Below, piece by piece: positions 1 through 5,766 of a stretch of DNA of 5,766 bases. The notes under the pieces were generated by a model, which was given only the letters and a program-made list of their open reading frames with translations, had not been told where the DNA came from and made no database searches. A program made the translations under genes and the position numbers. The stretch's first letter is position 1, and every line of letters starts with the position of its first letter. The stretch comes from Gemmatimonadota bacterium (GTDB lineage: Bacteria > Gemmatimonadota > Gemmatimonadetes > Gemmatimonadales > GWC2-71-9), in contig JAOUDR010000213.1 of assembly GCA_029859185.1 (NCBI GenBank), positions 1 to 5,766 of the forward strand, written 5' to 3'.

Positions 1-1041
1 GAGGAGCCCGAGCGGGAAGCGCTCACGCGCGTGGCCCGCATGCAGGGGATCGCCTCACTCAGTGGAAGCGGTTGGGTGCTGCTGGCCGGTGACACGGCAC
101 GGCTGGCCGGCCTCGCGCGGCCGGGCGGAACGAGCGGATTGCCCGCGGCCCTTGCGACCCCACTCGGTGCGGCGCTGCACGGGACGTTCAGCCCGCCCGA
201 GGCCTGGGCGATGGCTCGTGGGATCGTCGCGCTCGACCGGCCCCGCATCATGGGGATCCTGAACGTGACCCCGGACTCGTTCAGCGACGGAGGACAGTGG
301 CTCGACCCCGATGCGGCGCTGGCGCACGCCGAGCGCTTGCTGGCCGACGGCGCGGACCTGCTCGACGTCGGAGCCGAGTCGACACGGCCGGGCCGGCCGG
401 CCCCGGTGACGGCCGCGGAGGAGTGGCGACGGCTCGGCCCCGTTGTGGGCGACTTGGTGCGGCGGTTTCCGTCGGTCCCGTTGAGCGTCGATACGGTGAA
501 AGCGGAGACGGCCCGCCGGGCCCTCGATGCGGGCGCCTGGGCGATCAACGACGTCACGGGGCTGCGGCTCGATCCGGGAGTGGCCGATGTCTGCGCGGAG
601 CATGGCGCTGGCCTGATCGTGATGCACTCCCGCGGCCGGTTCGCGGAACTGGCGACCTACGAGCACGCCACCTACGACGTCTTCATGATGGAGGTCGCGG
701 AGGAACTCGAGGGGATGGCGCGGACGGCGGAGCAGCACGGTATCGAGCGCGGACGGATCGCCGTGGATCCGGGATTCGGCTTCGGCAAGCGCCCGGAGCA
801 GAACCTGCAGCTCCTCGACCGACTGGCAGCCTTGCGGGCGTTGGGCCGACCCATCGTCGTGGGTCCCTCTCGCAAGCGCTTTCTCGGTGTGGCGACCGGC
901 CGCGAGGTGGGCGAGCGCGACGTGGCCACCGCCGCCGCCTGTGTCCTGGCGGCTGAGCGCGGCGCCCAGATCTTCCGCGTGCATGCCGTGCCGGAAGCGC
1001 GTGATGCGCTGCGACTCACCCACGCGGTGCGGACGGCCTGA
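1..1041 (+). CDS. folP: Dihydropteroate synthase (FolP), 5' end outside the window
   Basis: This enzyme condenses 6-hydroxymethyl-7,8-dihydropterin diphosphate with p-aminobenzoate to make dihydropteroate in cytosolic folate synthesis; it is the sulfonamide target. The TIM-barrel domain starts near base 235. Visible motifs are the first signature MGILNVTPDSFSDGG (250-294), GADLLDVGAESTRPG (about 349-393), SVDT (484-495), NDVTG (547-561), VMHSRG (about 619-636), DPGFGFGK (766-789) and GPSRKRFLG (862-888). The last motif, normally RVHDV, reads RVHAV (976-990). The frame is open back to base 1. A GTG at 31 and an ATG at 40 could be starts, but the roughly 75 residues before the barrel resemble the N-terminal extension of long-form DHPS (a VLL-x-G stretch, then GLPAAL), so the true start is probably upstream. 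The stop TGA (1039-1041) overlaps the cdaA ATG by one base, which suggests coupled translation. Function is confident; the start is unknown. Confidence 0.95.
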   Translation, partial: EEPEREALTRVARMQGIASLSGSGWVLLAGDTARLAGLARPGGTSGLPAALATPLGAALHGTFSPPEAWAMARGIVALDRPRIMGILNVTPDSFSDGGQWLDPDAALAHAERLLADGADLLDVGAESTRPGRPAPVTAAEEWRRLGPVVGDLVRRFPSVPLSVDTVKAETARRALDAGAWAINDVTGLRLDPGVADVCAEHGAGLIVMHSRGRFAELATYEHATYDVFMMEVAEELEGMARTAEQHGIERGRIAVDPGFGFGKRPEQNLQLLDRLAALRALGRPIVVGPSRKRFLGVATGREVGERDVATAAACVLAAERGAQIFRVHAVPEARDALRLTHAVRTA

Positions 1042-1847
1042 TGTCGCTCGACCAATTCCAGTTCCTGGTGCCGGGGCTCCGCGACGTGGTGGAGATCCTG
1101 GTCGTCGCGTACCTGATCTACCGGGCGCTCCTCTTCCTGGCCGGGACCCGCGCGCTCCAGATCCTGATCGGACTCGTGATCCTGGGCGTCGTGTACTTCC
1201 TCGCGCTGCTGCTCAAGTTCACCATGATCGCGACCCTCCTGGGGGTACTGTTCACGTACGGGGCGTTCGCGGCCATCGTGGTTTTCCAGCCGGAGCTGCG
1301 GCACGCCTTGGCACGGCTCGGACGGACCCGCGCGTTCAACCTGCTCGTCTACAGTACCAGCCAGAGCACCGCCGAGGAGGTGGCCCGGGCCGCGGAGCGA
1401 CTCGCGCGATCGGGGACGGGGGCGATCATCGCGATCGAGGGCGAAGTCGCCCTCGACGACTACGTCGAGACGGGCACACGGATGCGCGCCACGGTCTCCA
1501 GTGAGCTGCTCAGCACGATCTTCACGCCCTACTCCCCGCTCCATGACGGGGCGGTGATCGTCCGGGGTGAGGAGATCATTGGCGCGGGATGCGTGCTTCC
1601 CCTGACCCAGTTCCCCGTGACCGACAAGGCGCTGGGGACGCGCCATCGCGCCGCGCTCGGGCTGTCCGAAGAGTCCGATGCCGTCGTGATCGTGGTGTCG
1701 GAGGAGACGTCCCGCATCTCGCTGGCGCAGGGTGGGTTGCTCAAACAGGGCGTCACGCCGGAACAGGTGCGCGAGACCCTGACGGCAAGCCGGCGCAGCG
1801 CGGCGCTTGCATTCCGCGGCTCGACTGGTGAGCCTTCAGCCGCTTGA
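1041..1847 (+). CDS. cdaA: Membrane-bound diadenylate cyclase, CdaA type (DisA_N/DAC domain)
   Basis: CdaA joins two ATP into the second messenger cyclic di-AMP at the inner face of the cytoplasmic membrane. The 268 residues match the usual CdaA size (about 270). Three hydrophobic segments lie at about residues 12-34, 39-58 and 61-82, followed by the linker FQPELRHALARLGR. The DAC domain follows, with AIIAIEGE and a DDYVETG stretch, the catalytic DGA (residues 169-171, within LHDGAVIV) and the ATP-binding RHR (201-203, within GTRHRAALG). The metal-site region reads SEETSRIS (about 220-227), where SEETG is usual. The ATG at 1041 sits inside TGATG with the folP stop and has no clear Shine-Dalgarno, so re-initiation after folP is likely. 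No YbbR-domain CdaR gene, the common partner in Firmicutes, is present; the next gene is a DUF2723 protein. The catalytic residues look intact, so I expect an active enzyme. Confidence 0.95.
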   Translation: MSLDQFQFLVPGLRDVVEILVVAYLIYRALLFLAGTRALQILIGLVILGVVYFLALLLKFTMIATLLGVLFTYGAFAAIVVFQPELRHALARLGRTRAFNLLVYSTSQSTAEEVARAAERLARSGTGAIIAIEGEVALDDYVETGTRMRATVSSELLSTIFTPYSPLHDGAVIVRGEEIIGAGCVLPLTQFPVTDKALGTRHRAALGLSEESDAVVIVVSEETSRISLAQGGLLKQGVTPEQVRETLTASRRSAALAFRGSTGEPSAA

Positions 1848-1866
1848 ATCCACCACCCACACGCCT

Positions 1867-4278
1867 ATGACATCGCCAAACTCCGGACGGCTGACGGCGG
1901 AGCGGCCACCGTACCTCGCCGCCCTGCTGGTCTTCGTGCTCGTCTTCGCCGGCTACCTCTTCACGCTTGCCCCGACGGTCACGTTCTGGGACGCGGGGGA
2001 GTTCATCGCCTCGGCGCGGATTCTCGGCATTCCGCACCCACCCGGCACCCCCCTCTTCGTGCTGCTCGGGAACTTCTTCGGACAGCTCGTGCCGCTTGGC
2101 GAGTTTGCGTGGCGCACCAACTTCATGACGGCCGTGTTCAGCGCCGCCGCCGCCGCCTGCCTGTTCCTGGTCGTGGTGCAGGCGCTCCGGGGCTGGCGGA
2201 GTGAGGAGCCGGAGGTCGGTGCCGATCGCCTGTTCGTGTGGGGCGGCGCGATCGCGGCGGCCGTCGCGTCGGCGTTTGCATTCACGGTCTGGCAGAACTC
2301 GAACGAGACCGAGGTCTACATGGTGGCGACGTTCAGCATCGCCGCCATCTGTTGGTTGGCCTGGCTCTGGCGCCGACACCGGGGCACGATGCGCGCGTCG
2401 CACGTGCTCCTCCTGATCGTCTACATCGGGGCGGTCTCCCTCGGAAACCACCTGCTGACGCTCCTCATCGGCCCGGCGCTGATCGCGTTCGTCTGGCACG
2501 TCATGCGGACCGAGCCGCTGCCGAACGAAGCCGACCGGCGGGCGGAGTGGGCCCAGTGGGCCGTTTTACTGGGGATCTGGGCCCTGCTGATCGGGGCCGG
2601 GCTCGGCAGCTCGACCCTCCTCGTGATCGGGGGCATCGCCTTCATCGCCGCCGCGGTCTATGCGGCGAGCGTCGGGTCGCTCGGTTTCGCCCTCACTGTC
2701 GTCGCGATCGCGGCCGTCGGGGCCTCCACCTATCTCTTCCTGTACATCCGCGCCGGGCTCAACCCGTTCATCAACGAAGCGGATCCGTCGACCTGGGACG
2801 CGTTGCTGTCGGTGATCCGGCGCGAGCAGTATCCGCCCCGCTCGCCGCTCGACAATCCGGTGTTCCCATCCGGGCCCGACAACCCCGGCCGCAACCTGAC
2901 GATCATGCGGTTGCAGGTCCTCAACTACCTGCAGTACTTCGACTGGCAGTGGGCCAACAGCTTGGCCACCACGTCGCCGGTGTTTGCGCCGGCGCGCCTG
3001 CCCTTCACGCTGGCGTTCACGACCTTCGGCTTCATCGGACTCGGCGAGCTGTATCGTCGCGACCGGTCCGTGTTCTGGATGCTGCTCCTGCTCTTCCTGA
3101 CGACCGGTCCCGCCCTCATGGGCTACATGAACTTCAAACCGGGGTACTCGCTGGGCTGGGATCTCTTCGCCAACGGTGAACAGCACGAGGTCCGGGAACG
3201 CGACTACTTCTTCACGGTCTCCTTTCAGGCCTGGGGCTTGTTCGTGGGTATTGGGCTCGCGACCCTGGCCCGGGCCCTGCGGCTGCGACTCGGCCCGGCC
3301 AGCGCGACGGCACGCGCAGGCACGGTGGCGATCCTCGCGATCGCGGCGCTTCCCCTCGCGCTCAACTTCACCGCGGCGAGCCGGCGGCACGGACCGACCG
3401 CGACGCTGGCTCGCGACTTTGCGTACGATCTCCTGCAGTCGGTCGAGCCGTACGGGATCGTGTTTACCAACGGTGACAACGACACGTTCCCGCTGTGGTG
3501 GGCCCAGGAAGTCGAGGGCATCCGTCAGGATGTCGCGGTCGTCAACCTGTCGCTCGGCAATACGGATTGGTACATCCGGCAGCTCCGCGACAACCCCGTG
3601 CGGCGGTTCGACCCGGCGCAAGCGCCGTGGTTCGCCGACATCGCCCCCGCGGAGCCGCCCCCGCCGCTCCACTCGATCACCGACGCGCAGATCGGGACGC
3701 TCCAACCCCAGCTCCTGAGCCAGGAGTTGACCTTCCGAGCGGGCCGGGTTGCCCGCAGCTTCCCGCGTGGCACGCCGGTCTGGGTGAAGGACGTGCTCAT
3801 GATGCGCCTGATGCAGGAGAACCTGGATCGGCGTCCCATCTACTACTCCGTGACGGCGGGCAGCGGCAACTGGCTGGGCTTGCATCCGTACATGGCGAGC
3901 GAGGGACTCGTCATCCGCGTGCACCTTGCCGCACCGCCCGATTCCACCACGCTGGTCGCGGGCAGCGTGCTGGGCATTCCTGTCAACGTGCCGCGCACCG
4001 ACTCCCTGGTGAACCTCGTCTACCGCTATGCCGGTCTGTTCGACGTCGACACGCTCAAACTCGACCCGACCACCCGGAACATCGCCTCGAACCTCAGTCT
4101 CCCGTTCCTGGCGCTCGGGCAGGGGCTCGAGATGCGGGGCGAGCGAAACCGGGCGATCGAAGCCCTGCGCAAGGGCTACCACCTTTCCCCCAACGCCGAT
4201 CTGCGAGCGGTCCTGGACGCCCTGACCGCGGAGCCGCTCTTCCTTGGGGATACGGCGGTGTCGGATTCGGGATCGTAG
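1867..4278 (+). CDS. DUF2723 / TMEM260-like polytopic membrane protein, probable GT-C type glycosyltransferase
   Basis: This is an 803-residue membrane protein of the DUF2723 family, whose human relative TMEM260 is reported to be a protein O-mannosyltransferase. Family marks are WDAGEF (residues 41-46) directly after the first membrane helix (about 16-36), HPPG (57-60), an ETEVY motif after the fourth helix, GNHLL, RERDYFF before a late helix, and NGDNDT (535-540) at the start of a soluble C-terminal region followed by LSLGNTDWY. D42 and E45 sit where GT-C enzymes carry their catalytic acid, in the first extracytoplasmic loop. I estimate 11-13 helices up to about residue 510. A short TPR-like helical pair lies near 745-777. 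I chose ATG 1867, 19 bases after cdaA; an in-frame TTG at 1807 would add 20 non-hydrophobic residues and overlap cdaA. Neither start has a good ribosome site. Substrate and acceptor are unknown; glycosyltransferase function is inference from the family. Confidence 0.87.
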   Translation: MTSPNSGRLTAERPPYLAALLVFVLVFAGYLFTLAPTVTFWDAGEFIASARILGIPHPPGTPLFVLLGNFFGQLVPLGEFAWRTNFMTAVFSAAAAACLFLVVVQALRGWRSEEPEVGADRLFVWGGAIAAAVASAFAFTVWQNSNETEVYMVATFSIAAICWLAWLWRRHRGTMRASHVLLLIVYIGAVSLGNHLLTLLIGPALIAFVWHVMRTEPLPNEADRRAEWAQWAVLLGIWALLIGAGLGSSTLLVIGGIAFIAAAVYAASVGSLGFALTVVAIAAVGASTYLFLYIRAGLNPFINEADPSTWDALLSVIRREQYPPRSPLDNPVFPSGPDNPGRNLTIMRLQVLNYLQYFDWQWANSLATTSPVFAPARLPFTLAFTTFGFIGLGELYRRDRSVFWMLLLLFLTTGPALMGYMNFKPGYSLGWDLFANGEQHEVRERDYFFTVSFQAWGLFVGIGLATLARALRLRLGPASATARAGTVAILAIAALPLALNFTAASRRHGPTATLARDFAYDLLQSVEPYGIVFTNGDNDTFPLWWAQEVEGIRQDVAVVNLSLGNTDWYIRQLRDNPVRRFDPAQAPWFADIAPAEPPPPLHSITDAQIGTLQPQLLSQELTFRAGRVARSFPRGTPVWVKDVLMMRLMQENLDRRPIYYSVTAGSGNWLGLHPYMASEGLVIRVHLAAPPDSTTLVAGSVLGIPVNVPRTDSLVNLVYRYAGLFDVDTLKLDPTTRNIASNLSLPFLALGQGLEMRGERNRAIEALRKGYHLSPNADLRAVLDALTAEPLFLGDTAVSDSGS

Positions 4279-4284
4279 CGCGGC

Positions 4285-4313
4285 TTGTAGGGCTCGCTAA
4301 GTCACTGTAAAAT
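4285..4313 (+). promoter_or_regulatory. Candidate sigma-70-type promoter for yggS, possibly leaderless
   Basis: The only noncoding gap of any size (4279-4321) contains TTGTAG (4285-4290), a 17-base spacer and TAAAAT (4308-4313), which differs from TATAAT at one position. The -35 match is weak (TTG only). The -10 ends 8 bases before the yggS ATG at 4322, so transcription would begin at or within a base or two of the start codon. No Shine-Dalgarno lies in between, as expected for a leaderless message. The local AT-rich run stands out in this GC-rich window. No terminator hairpin is seen after the preceding gene, so read-through is also possible. Confidence 0.45.
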
Positions 4314-4321
4314 CAACGGCT

Positions 4322-5008
4322 ATGACTTTTGAGACCCTCGCCGACAATCTGGCGCGGGTGCGTGCGGAGATCGCCCGCATTCAGGCCGTTGAGGGGCTCC
4401 GCCACCCGGTGACCATCGTGGCGGTGACCAAGGGGCACCCGGCGACCGCCATCGCCGCGGCCTGGCGGGCCGGTCTGCCCGATGTGGGGGAGAACCGCGT
4501 CCAGGAGGCGCTGGCGAAGGCGGAGACCGTCGCGGAGCCGGTGCGGTGGCACCTGATTGGGCACCTGCAGACGAACAAGGCCAGGTTCGTCCCCGCGCGG
4601 TTCGTCATGGTGCACTCGATCGACACGCCGCGCGTGGCCGAGGCGCTGAGCCGGGCGGCGGTCCAGGCGGATCGGGTGGTTCGGGTGCTCGTGCAGGTGA
4701 ACGTTGCTGGTGAGGGACAGAAGAGCGGGTGTGCGTCGGCGGAAGCCGGGGCGCTGGTGGAGCGGTGCACCGCGCTCCCCGGTCTTGCAGTCGGCGGACT
4801 GATGACGATGGCGCCGTTTACGGACGATCACGGCATCCAGCGCCGGACCTTCGCCGCATTGCGGGAGCTGCGAGACCGACTGGCCACGGCCGCGTGCCCC
4901 TTGGAGGAGCTGTCCATGGGAATGAGCGGTGACTATCCCGCGGCGGTGGCGGAAGGCGCCACGGTCCTGCGTTTGGGAACGGTGCTCTTTGGGGAGCGGA
5001 CCGCATGA
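4322..5008 (+). CDS. yggS: YggS/PLPBP-family pyridoxal phosphate homeostasis protein
   Basis: This is a cytosolic PLP-binding protein with an alanine-racemase-like single TIM barrel and no known catalytic activity; the family buffers PLP and affects amino-acid and keto-acid balance. The 228 residues match the family length. Visible motifs in order are AVTKGHP with the PLP-binding lysine at K37 (codon 4430-4432; K36 in E. coli YggS), VGENRVQEALAKA, WHLIGHLQTNKARFV, VHSID, QVNVAGEGQKSG, GLMTMAPF, and the C-terminal phosphate-binding stretch LSMGMSGDYPAAV followed by RLGTVLFG. The ATG at 4322 is the first start after the 43-base gap and puts the lysine in the expected place. There is no ribosome site, and a promoter-like -10 sits 8 bases upstream. 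The stop overlaps the divIVA start by 4 bases (ATGA). In many Gram-positive bacteria the homologue ylmE also lies near divIVA, with sepF and ylmG between; those genes are absent here. Confidence 0.95.
   Translation: MTFETLADNLARVRAEIARIQAVEGLRHPVTIVAVTKGHPATAIAAAWRAGLPDVGENRVQEALAKAETVAEPVRWHLIGHLQTNKARFVPARFVMVHSIDTPRVAEALSRAAVQADRVVRVLVQVNVAGEGQKSGCASAEAGALVERCTALPGLAVGGLMTMAPFTDDHGIQRRTFAALRELRDRLATAACPLEELSMGMSGDYPAAVAEGATVLRLGTVLFGERTA
4991..4996 (+). promoter_or_regulatory. Ribosome binding site for the divIVA-like gene
   Basis: GGGGAG lies 8 bases before the ATG at 5005, inside the end of yggS. It is the best-placed Shine-Dalgarno-like site in the window. It fixes the start that gives the N-terminal LTPIDV motif, and together with the 4-base ATGA overlap supports coupled translation. 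Confidence 0.5.
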
Positions 5009-5493
5009 ATGACGAGTTTCGACTGACACCGATTGACGTGCGCGCGCAGGAATTCGGGCGCACGGCGTTCGGGTTCGACCGGGCCGCGGTGGACGACTTC
5101 CGGCAGCGCGTCGCAACCGAACTCGAGCGTCTGCTCAAGGAGCGGCAGGGTCTCGAGGAACGGGTCCATGGGCTGCGCGAGCAGCTGAAGGCCTATCGCG
5201 AGCGCGAGAAGGCGCTGAACGACGCCCTGGTCGCGGCGCAGCAGGCGCGCGCCGACACCGAGCGGCTGGCCCGCGAGGAAGCGGAGCTGATCCTGCGCGA
5301 GGCGCGGCTGGACGGAGAACGGTTGCTGGCCGACGCGCGCGATGCGGAGCACCAGGTCCGGCGTGATACCGAGGAAGCCCACCGTCACTTCAGCGCGTAC
5401 CTGGCGGCGTACCGCCATCTCCTCGAGCGGGCCCTGTCGGAAGTCGATGCGCTTGCCACCCACGAGCGCGACGGGAGCGCGCCCACCGACTGA
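5005..5493 (+). CDS. divIVA: DivIVA-domain coiled-coil protein
   Basis: DivIVA proteins bind curved membrane at poles and septa and recruit division, chromosome-anchoring or wall-growth factors. The 162 residues are close to B. subtilis DivIVA in length and collinear with it. The N-terminal lipid-binding domain carries LTPIDV (7-12), a phenylalanine at 17 and GFDRAAVDDFRQRV (23-36). A long, charge-rich coiled coil follows at about residues 36-130, including KALNDALVAAQQA and EAELILREA, both close to the B. subtilis pattern. A second short helix leads to a disordered acidic tail. At the membrane-inserting tip, where B. subtilis has SFRGYD (F17, R18), this protein has TAFGFD (20-25): the arginine is replaced by phenylalanine and the phenylalanine by alanine. 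The start overlaps yggS (ATGA) and the stop overlaps the next ATG by one base. Family membership is clear; whether it marks poles, septa or something else here is unknown. Confidence 0.9.
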   Translation: MNDEFRLTPIDVRAQEFGRTAFGFDRAAVDDFRQRVATELERLLKERQGLEERVHGLREQLKAYREREKALNDALVAAQQARADTERLAREEAELILREARLDGERLLADARDAEHQVRRDTEEAHRHFSAYLAAYRHLLERALSEVDALATHERDGSAPTD

Positions 5494-5766
5494 TGAACGT
5501 GGCGGCCGCCCTCGAGGCACTCCGCGCACGGGTCGATGTCGCCCCGGAGATCGCGCTCGTCCTCGGCACCGGACTGGGCGCCGACCTGATCGAGACCACG
5601 GCTGCCATCCCCTTTGCGGACATTCCGGGCTTTCCGGTCCCGACCGTGGCCGAGCACGCCGGCCAGGTGCTGCTGGGCACCCTGGGGGGCCGCCGGGTCG
5701 CCGTGTGCCAGGGGCGGTTCCATGCCTACGAGGGGTACGCGATGGACCAGCTCGCGTTCCCCGTGC
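5493..5766 (+). CDS. Purine nucleoside phosphorylase, trimeric (PNP-I) type, 3' end outside the window
   Basis: This cytosolic salvage enzyme splits inosine and guanosine (and deoxy forms) with phosphate into free base and (deoxy)ribose 1-phosphate. The first 91 of an expected 270-290 or so residues are present and the frame is open at the window end. After a short helix comes the phosphate loop VLGTGLG (23-29), then IPGFPVPTV, EHAG with H55, LGTLGG, and QGRFHAYEGY with R75, H77 and Y79. By comparison with human PNP these correspond to S33 (here T26), H64, R84, H86 and Y88, so the phosphate and ribose contacts seen so far are in place. The threonine in place of serine in the loop is common in bacterial members. 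The ATG (5493-5495) shares its A with the divIVA stop; a GGGAG at 5473-5477 is rather far upstream, so coupling is likely. The base-specificity residues lie beyond the window. Confidence 0.92.
   Translation, partial: MNVAAALEALRARVDVAPEIALVLGTGLGADLIETTAAIPFADIPGFPVPTVAEHAGQVLLGTLGGRRVAVCQGRFHAYEGYAMDQLAFPV

Noticed and set aside
55..1023. A 322-codon - strand frame opposite folP
   Set aside because: The + strand carries all DHPS motifs; the antisense product is low-complexity Arg/His/Gly-rich and resembles nothing.
1424..1440. Short palindromes built on CGATCG / ATCGCGAT
   Set aside because: They occur in codons for Ile-Ala-Ile and recur by chance in GC-rich coding DNA (for example near 3330-3345); no spacing pattern or noncoding context supports an operator.
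1807..1866. Extension of the DUF2723 protein to an in-frame TTG within cdaA
   Set aside because: It adds 20 polar residues with no family resemblance, overlaps cdaA by 41 bases and has no ribosome site; ATG 1867 gives a normal short cytosolic tail before the first helix.
2142..2158. GCC-repeat run resembling a microsatellite
   Set aside because: It encodes a short polyalanine stretch inside a membrane helix; this is ordinary GC-rich coding sequence with no sign of phase variation.
2566..2568. Rare TTA leucine codon in the DUF2723 gene, as in bldA-type control
   Set aside because: A single TTA outside Streptomyces has no established regulatory meaning, and nothing else here suggests an actinomycete.
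2566..4182. A 538-codon open frame on the - strand, opposite the DUF2723 gene
   Set aside because: It is a shadow of codon bias in GC-rich DNA: its product is rich in Arg, Gly, Glu and Pro with no family motif, while the + strand frame has clear DUF2723 motifs over the whole length.
4279..4321. Terminator after the DUF2723 gene
   Set aside because: No inverted repeat followed by a T run can be formed in this gap.

Overview
The window is a compact block of chromosomal genes, all on the + strand, with almost no noncoding DNA. Base composition is uniformly GC-rich (about two thirds GC by eye) and strongly GC-biased at third codon positions. I see no insertion sequence, phage gene, tRNA, rRNA, CRISPR array or foreign-looking patch. 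The gene set (long-form folP, CdaA-type diadenylate cyclase, a large DUF2723/TMEM260-like membrane protein, YggS, DivIVA, trimeric-type purine nucleoside phosphorylase) and the sequence style suggest a GC-rich Gemmatimonadota-like or related bacterium. That assignment is an inference from memory of such gene neighbourhoods and was not searched.

Layout. Positions 1-1041 hold the 3' part of folP (dihydropteroate synthase), which is still in open frame at base 1. Positions 1041-1847 hold cdaA, whose start overlaps the folP stop by one base. Positions 1867-4278 hold an 803-residue polytopic DUF2723 protein, the largest gene here. A 43-base gap (4279-4321) is the only real intergenic space. It is AT-richer than its surroundings and carries a plausible promoter whose -10 box lies just upstream of the next ATG. 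Positions 4322-5008 hold yggS (PLP homeostasis protein), 5005-5493 a DivIVA-domain coiled-coil protein overlapping it by 4 bases, and 5493-5766 the 5' part of a purine nucleoside phosphorylase gene overlapping divIVA by one base and running off the window.

The layout therefore suggests two translationally coupled transcription units: folP-cdaA-DUF2723, then yggS-divIVA-pnp. The first joins folate synthesis, c-di-AMP signalling (usually tied to envelope and osmotic homeostasis) and a probable lipid-linked-sugar glycosyltransferase. The second joins PLP homeostasis, a pole or division scaffold protein and purine salvage.

Most of this is housekeeping. I found no clearly new system. The points worth a second look are the DUF2723 candidate protein O-mannosyltransferase next to a c-di-AMP synthase that lacks its usual CdaR partner in view, the candidate leaderless promoter before yggS, and non-canonical residues at usually conserved places in DivIVA, FolP and CdaA.
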